Assembly (NCBI GenBank): GCA_019638085.1
Contig: JAHBUL010000006.1
Location: 1 to 64,000 of the forward strand
Length of the DNA: 64,000 bases
DNA from: Flavobacteriales bacterium
GTDB lineage: Bacteria > Bacteroidota > Bacteroidia > Flavobacteriales_F > PHOS-HE28
Direction: 5' to 3'
Shown: positions 61,161 to 64,000 of the stretch, one piece after another
Position numbering within the stretch: position 1 is the first letter of the stretch
How the letters are laid out: every line of letters begins with the position of its first letter
Notes under the pieces: generated by a model
The model's input: the letters and a program-made list of their open reading frames with translations, nothing else
The model's database searches: none
Told to the model about the DNA's origin: nothing
Position numbers and translations under genes: made by a program

Positions 61161-62813
61161 ATGGCCATACAAGTACTCGCAACCCATCCCGTCTCCCGTT
61201 CCTACTGGCAACTGTGGTCCTTCACGATCCTCTTGATCCTCATGGGAGCATTCAAGATCCACGCTCAGACAGGGAACGTTTGTGGCACACCCATCGTGAT
61301 CACAACGTTGCCCTATGATGATGCAGGGAACACCTCAACCTATGGTGATGACTACGAACTAGGCGACGTACCTCCATTGGCAACAGACGCCGTTACTACC
61401 GGCACAGGAAGCAACTATTACCTGAGCGGTGACGACGTGGTGTACGCCTACACCCCATCAGGCGATCAAGTGATCACCATCACCACCACCAACGATGATG
61501 ACTGGATCGGTCTATGGGCCTTCACCGGCTGTCCCTTCGCCAGCACGGTGGGATATCACACTTCCATCTCCGGCGCAACGCGCGCCATCAACGATCTTCC
61601 GGTGCTTGGTGGCACCACCTACTATTTCGTCATCTCCACATGGGCGGCTCCCCAAAGCACGAACTACACCCTGCATATCGAACTGATATCAGCGGCAACC
61701 CCGTGTACGGGTACACCCGATCCGGGAGCAACCACAGGTCCGGAAAACGCTTGCCTCGGTACGGATTTCACCCTGAGCATCGAGAATGTCATACAAGAGA
61801 ACGGGATCAGCTACCAGTGGGAAACTTCCACGGATGGAACCACTTGGGTCACCGCAACGGGCAGCAGCACCGGCTTCACGTATACCGCGATGCAAATGGA
61901 GGTCACTTGGTACCGTTGCCAAGTAAGCTGCGCTGGAGGCGGCACGGCAGCCAGTACACCACTACAGGTGGGGCTTAATCCTCCCAACGAATGCTATTGC
62001 ACCCCTACCGGTGCAGCGAACAACGAGCATGAGATCCGGAACTTCACCCTTGGCTATCTGAACAACACGTCCGGCCCATCTGTAGGCACCAACGGTTACA
62101 TGGACTATACGGGGATCGTGGCACCAGCCCAATTGACAGCCGGCTTCTCGTACGGGGCCGCCTTGACAAGTGGGGCCGGTAGTGGCAGTCATGGTGCAGC
62201 CATTTGGATCGACCTCAACGACAATGGCCTGTTCGAGGCATCGGAAAAGGTGTCATCCATTGGAAACACGATCCAAGCAAACAGCACGGTGAGCTTCCCC
62301 TCCTTCCAAGTGGCCAATGCGCCGGGAGTGCATCGGCTGCGGGTCCAATACACCCACATGCAAGCAGGTATGTCCTTGGACCCTTGCATAATTAATACGG
62401 CGAACTCCGAGACCGAGGATTACTTGGTGATGATCATCGGCACCGGGCCCGAGGATTGCATGGGGGTGGCTGGGGGATCCGCCTTGCCGGGCACGCCATG
62501 CACAACAAGCAACGGCCTGGATGGTATGTGGAACGCCGACTGCGTGTGCGAAGAGATAGTGGGCATCGCGGAAGTGGGGAACCTCATGGAGGTTTCGGTA
62601 TTCCCCAATCCCGCCAGCACCGAGCTCTTCATCACCACACCGGATAGCAAGCCGGTGCATGTAAAAGTGTATGATGCCGTAGGACATTTGGTCATGGAGA
62701 GGGATGTGACGAGCAAGCTGAACGTGGCCGGGTTCGCTGCCGGCAGTTACAGCCTCTTGATCAGCGATGCGCAAGGCACCATCCAAGCCCGTAGTCGGTT
62801 CATGAAGTACTGA
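61161..62813 (+). CDS. T9SS cargo protein with GEVED domain
   Basis: The 550-residue protein has a signal region (LWSFTILLILMGAFKIHAQ). The first domain (about residues 40-180) resembles a pre-peptidase C-terminal type beta sandwich (DDVVYAYTPSGDQVITI). An Ig-like part follows (ISYQWETSTDGTTWV), then a GEVED domain (WIDLNDNGLFEASEKV, then HRLRVQYTHM, ending SETEDYLVMI), and a T9SS type A sorting domain (VSVFPNPASTELFI, GFAAGSYSLLI). It is a secreted or surface adhesin-like protein. The ATG at 61161 keeps the signal peptide. Confidence 0.88.
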   Translation: MAIQVLATHPVSRSYWQLWSFTILLILMGAFKIHAQTGNVCGTPIVITTLPYDDAGNTSTYGDDYELGDVPPLATDAVTTGTGSNYYLSGDDVVYAYTPSGDQVITITTTNDDDWIGLWAFTGCPFASTVGYHTSISGATRAINDLPVLGGTTYYFVISTWAAPQSTNYTLHIELISAATPCTGTPDPGATTGPENACLGTDFTLSIENVIQENGISYQWETSTDGTTWVTATGSSTGFTYTAMQMEVTWYRCQVSCAGGGTAASTPLQVGLNPPNECYCTPTGAANNEHEIRNFTLGYLNNTSGPSVGTNGYMDYTGIVAPAQLTAGFSYGAALTSGAGSGSHGAAIWIDLNDNGLFEASEKVSSIGNTIQANSTVSFPSFQVANAPGVHRLRVQYTHMQAGMSLDPCIINTANSETEDYLVMIIGTGPEDCMGVAGGSALPGTPCTTSNGLDGMWNADCVCEEIVGIAEVGNLMEVSVFPNPASTELFITTPDSKPVHVKVYDAVGHLVMERDVTSKLNVAGFAAGSYSLLISDAQGTIQARSRFMKY

Positions 62814-62835
62814 CCGGAGAAACGCTAAGCATACC

Positions 62836-62869
62836 GAAGGGCTCTCACAGTGGGGGCCCTTCCCTTTTT
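62836..62869 (+). terminator. Rho-independent terminator after the GEVED protein
   Basis: GAAGGGCTCTCAC pairs with GTGGGGGCCCTTC and is followed by CCTTTTTG, 22 bases after the stop. The remaining stretch to 63134 has no gene; near 63095 it holds the repeated word TCTGATC (four times within 40 bases). Confidence 0.8.
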
Positions 62870-63134
62870 GCTGGATGTGCTGCATGATGCACAGTGGGCA
62901 AGCCTTCGTCCATTCTGCAAAACTGATCGAAGGTTCCCGGATCCGTTTCCAGCGGGCCGGTATCTTCGCCACCGCTTTACCACGGCATATCAGAAGCTTG
63001 GCCTAAGCAGAACACGCAATGGCCACCAATAGGCACACTCCCGCCCGGAACACACCAGCTGCGCAACGCACGGCATCCATCGCGGTGAAGCAATTTTCTG
63101 ATCATCCAATCGTCTGATCTTCTGATCGACCACC

Positions 63135-64000
63135 ATGTACCCCACCCTCTATCACGCCCTCTACGACTTGACCGGTCTGGACTGGCCTGTGCTGAAATTC
63201 CTCAACAGTTTCGGCTTCTTCGTGGCCCTCGCCTTCATCGGCGCCTATCTCACCTTGGTGTGGGAGCTCAAGCGAAAGGAAGGCTTGGGCTTGATCAAGC
63301 CCAGCTACCAGAAGGTGATGGTGGGCGCAGGTGCCAAAACGGGCGAGCTCATCATGCAGGGGCTGGTGGGCTTCATCGTGGGGTGGAAAGGGCTTTACGT
63401 ATTGCTGCACATGGACGAGGTAACGGTGAATCCGCCGGGATTCCTGCTCAGCGGTACGGGCAGCTTCATTGGGGGCCTTGTCGCGGCGGCCTTTTTCGTG
63501 TGGCTGCTTTGGCGTGAAAAGCAGAAGCAACGTTTGAAAGAACCCAAGGAAAAGACCGTGATGATCCATCCGGCGCAACACGGGGGCAACATCACGCTTA
63601 CTGCTGCCCTCTGGGGATTCATCGGAGCCAAGCTCTTCCATTGGTTGGAAACTCCCCGGGACTTCATCGATCTGATCTCCACCGGCAACGTGCAGGACCT
63701 GGTATCGGGCCTCACCATGTACGGAGGACTTATAGTGGCCGGCATCATGGTGGTTCGCTACTTCAAGAAGCATGGCATGGCGGTGCTGCCTTCAATGGAT
63801 GCTGCGGCACCTGGACTGATGCTGGCCTATGGCATCGGCCGTTTGGGTTGCCATGTTTCCGGTGATGGCGACTGGGGCATTGCCAATACAGCCGCCAAGC
63901 CCGGTTGGATCCCGCAGTGGCTCTGGAGCTACGACTATCCGAACAACGTGAACTCAGTACTTGGGCCGCATCGGGGCGGATACAGTGGCGTGCCCATTAC
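63135..64000 (+). CDS. lgt: Prolipoprotein diacylglyceryl transferase family protein, 3' end outside window
   Basis: The frame is open to the end of the window (288 codons shown). Several membrane helices, GLTMYGGLIVAGIMVV and the region YGIGRLGCHVSGDGDWGIAN match the Bacteroidota branch of Lgt, which attaches diacylglycerol to prelipoproteins. The classical His/Arg-Gly-Asn pattern of enterobacterial Lgt is altered (GRLGCHVSGDGDWG instead of RIGNF-N-E), so activity on lipoproteins is inferred. The ATG at 63135 follows a TCTGATC-word repeat. Confidence 0.8.
   Translation, partial: MYPTLYHALYDLTGLDWPVLKFLNSFGFFVALAFIGAYLTLVWELKRKEGLGLIKPSYQKVMVGAGAKTGELIMQGLVGFIVGWKGLYVLLHMDEVTVNPPGFLLSGTGSFIGGLVAAAFFVWLLWREKQKQRLKEPKEKTVMIHPAQHGGNITLTAALWGFIGAKLFHWLETPRDFIDLISTGNVQDLVSGLTMYGGLIVAGIMVVRYFKKHGMAVLPSMDAAAPGLMLAYGIGRLGCHVSGDGDWGIANTAAKPGWIPQWLWSYDYPNNVNSVLGPHRGGYSGVPI

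Noticed and set aside
1..64000. tRNA or rRNA genes
   Set aside because: I looked for T-arm motifs (GGTTCGAAT-like) and rRNA-like blocks in the gaps and found none that fold as a cloverleaf. This is not a covariance search.

Overview
The window looks like a stretch of chromosome from a GC-rich member of the Bacteroidota, most likely an environmental Flavobacteriales-type bacterium. Four exported proteins end in a type IX secretion (T9SS) sorting domain. Transketolase is encoded as two half-genes. The FtsK, LolA, RNase Y, ZapA, MutL and double-rhomboid genes are of the Bacteroidota kind, and several genes are preceded by a -7 element of the form TAnnTTTG or TAnnTTCG instead of a sigma70 -10 box. 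This placement comes from gene families and signals; no database was searched.

Layout. 0-11 kb: the 3' part of a fibronectin-type-III protein, a YciI-like protein, glycerol-3-phosphate dehydrogenase, two convergent T9SS cargo proteins, dipeptidase E, and an MscS channel overlapping a CorA transporter. 11-18 kb: arginine decarboxylase and a deoxyhypusine-synthase-like enzyme (polyamine metabolism), an orphan nucleotidyltransferase, cardiolipin synthase, a glyoxalase-fold protein and an SGNH hydrolase. 18-24 kb: the two transketolase halves separated by a von Willebrand A protein, then a sigma/membrane protein/CpxP-like operon. 23.6-34 kb: a class III aminotransferase, a CoA-binding protein, a sugar epimerase, RNase Y, ZapA with a coiled-coil partner, an M23 peptidase, a lipoprotein and FtsK. 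34-45 kb: an accessory-looking segment between ftsK and lolA. It holds a toxin-antitoxin pair with a nonsense-mutated toxin, a REP-associated transposase (RAYT) with a six-unit array of its probable REP substrate, a 430-bp duplication carrying a SET-domain gene, a lipoprotein hydrolase, an OmpA lipoprotein, catalase, an SpmA/SpmB-type membrane protein, a methyltransferase and a tandem pair of further SET-domain genes. 45-64 kb: lolA, kup, a DnaJ-type co-chaperone, a lemA/TPM operon, isoaspartyl peptidase, a mutL/rhomboid/rhomboid/EEP-hydrolase cluster, a TraB-family protein, mtaB, a T9SS protein and the start of an Lgt-family protein. No rRNA, tRNA or CRISPR array was recognised.

The most unusual content is between genes. 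Three layers of repeats occur: (a) a REP family with its transposase, (b) seven copies of a 20-bp palindrome built on CCGATA/TATCGG whose outer arms change in a compensating way, one of them nested inside a REP copy, and (c) intergenic mosaics of short repeated words (GACTCNN, TTGTCAG, CACAGAG, GGATCTCCGCGGATC and others), some running into gene starts. The RAYT/REP locus and the palindrome family are the best candidates for an undescribed system.
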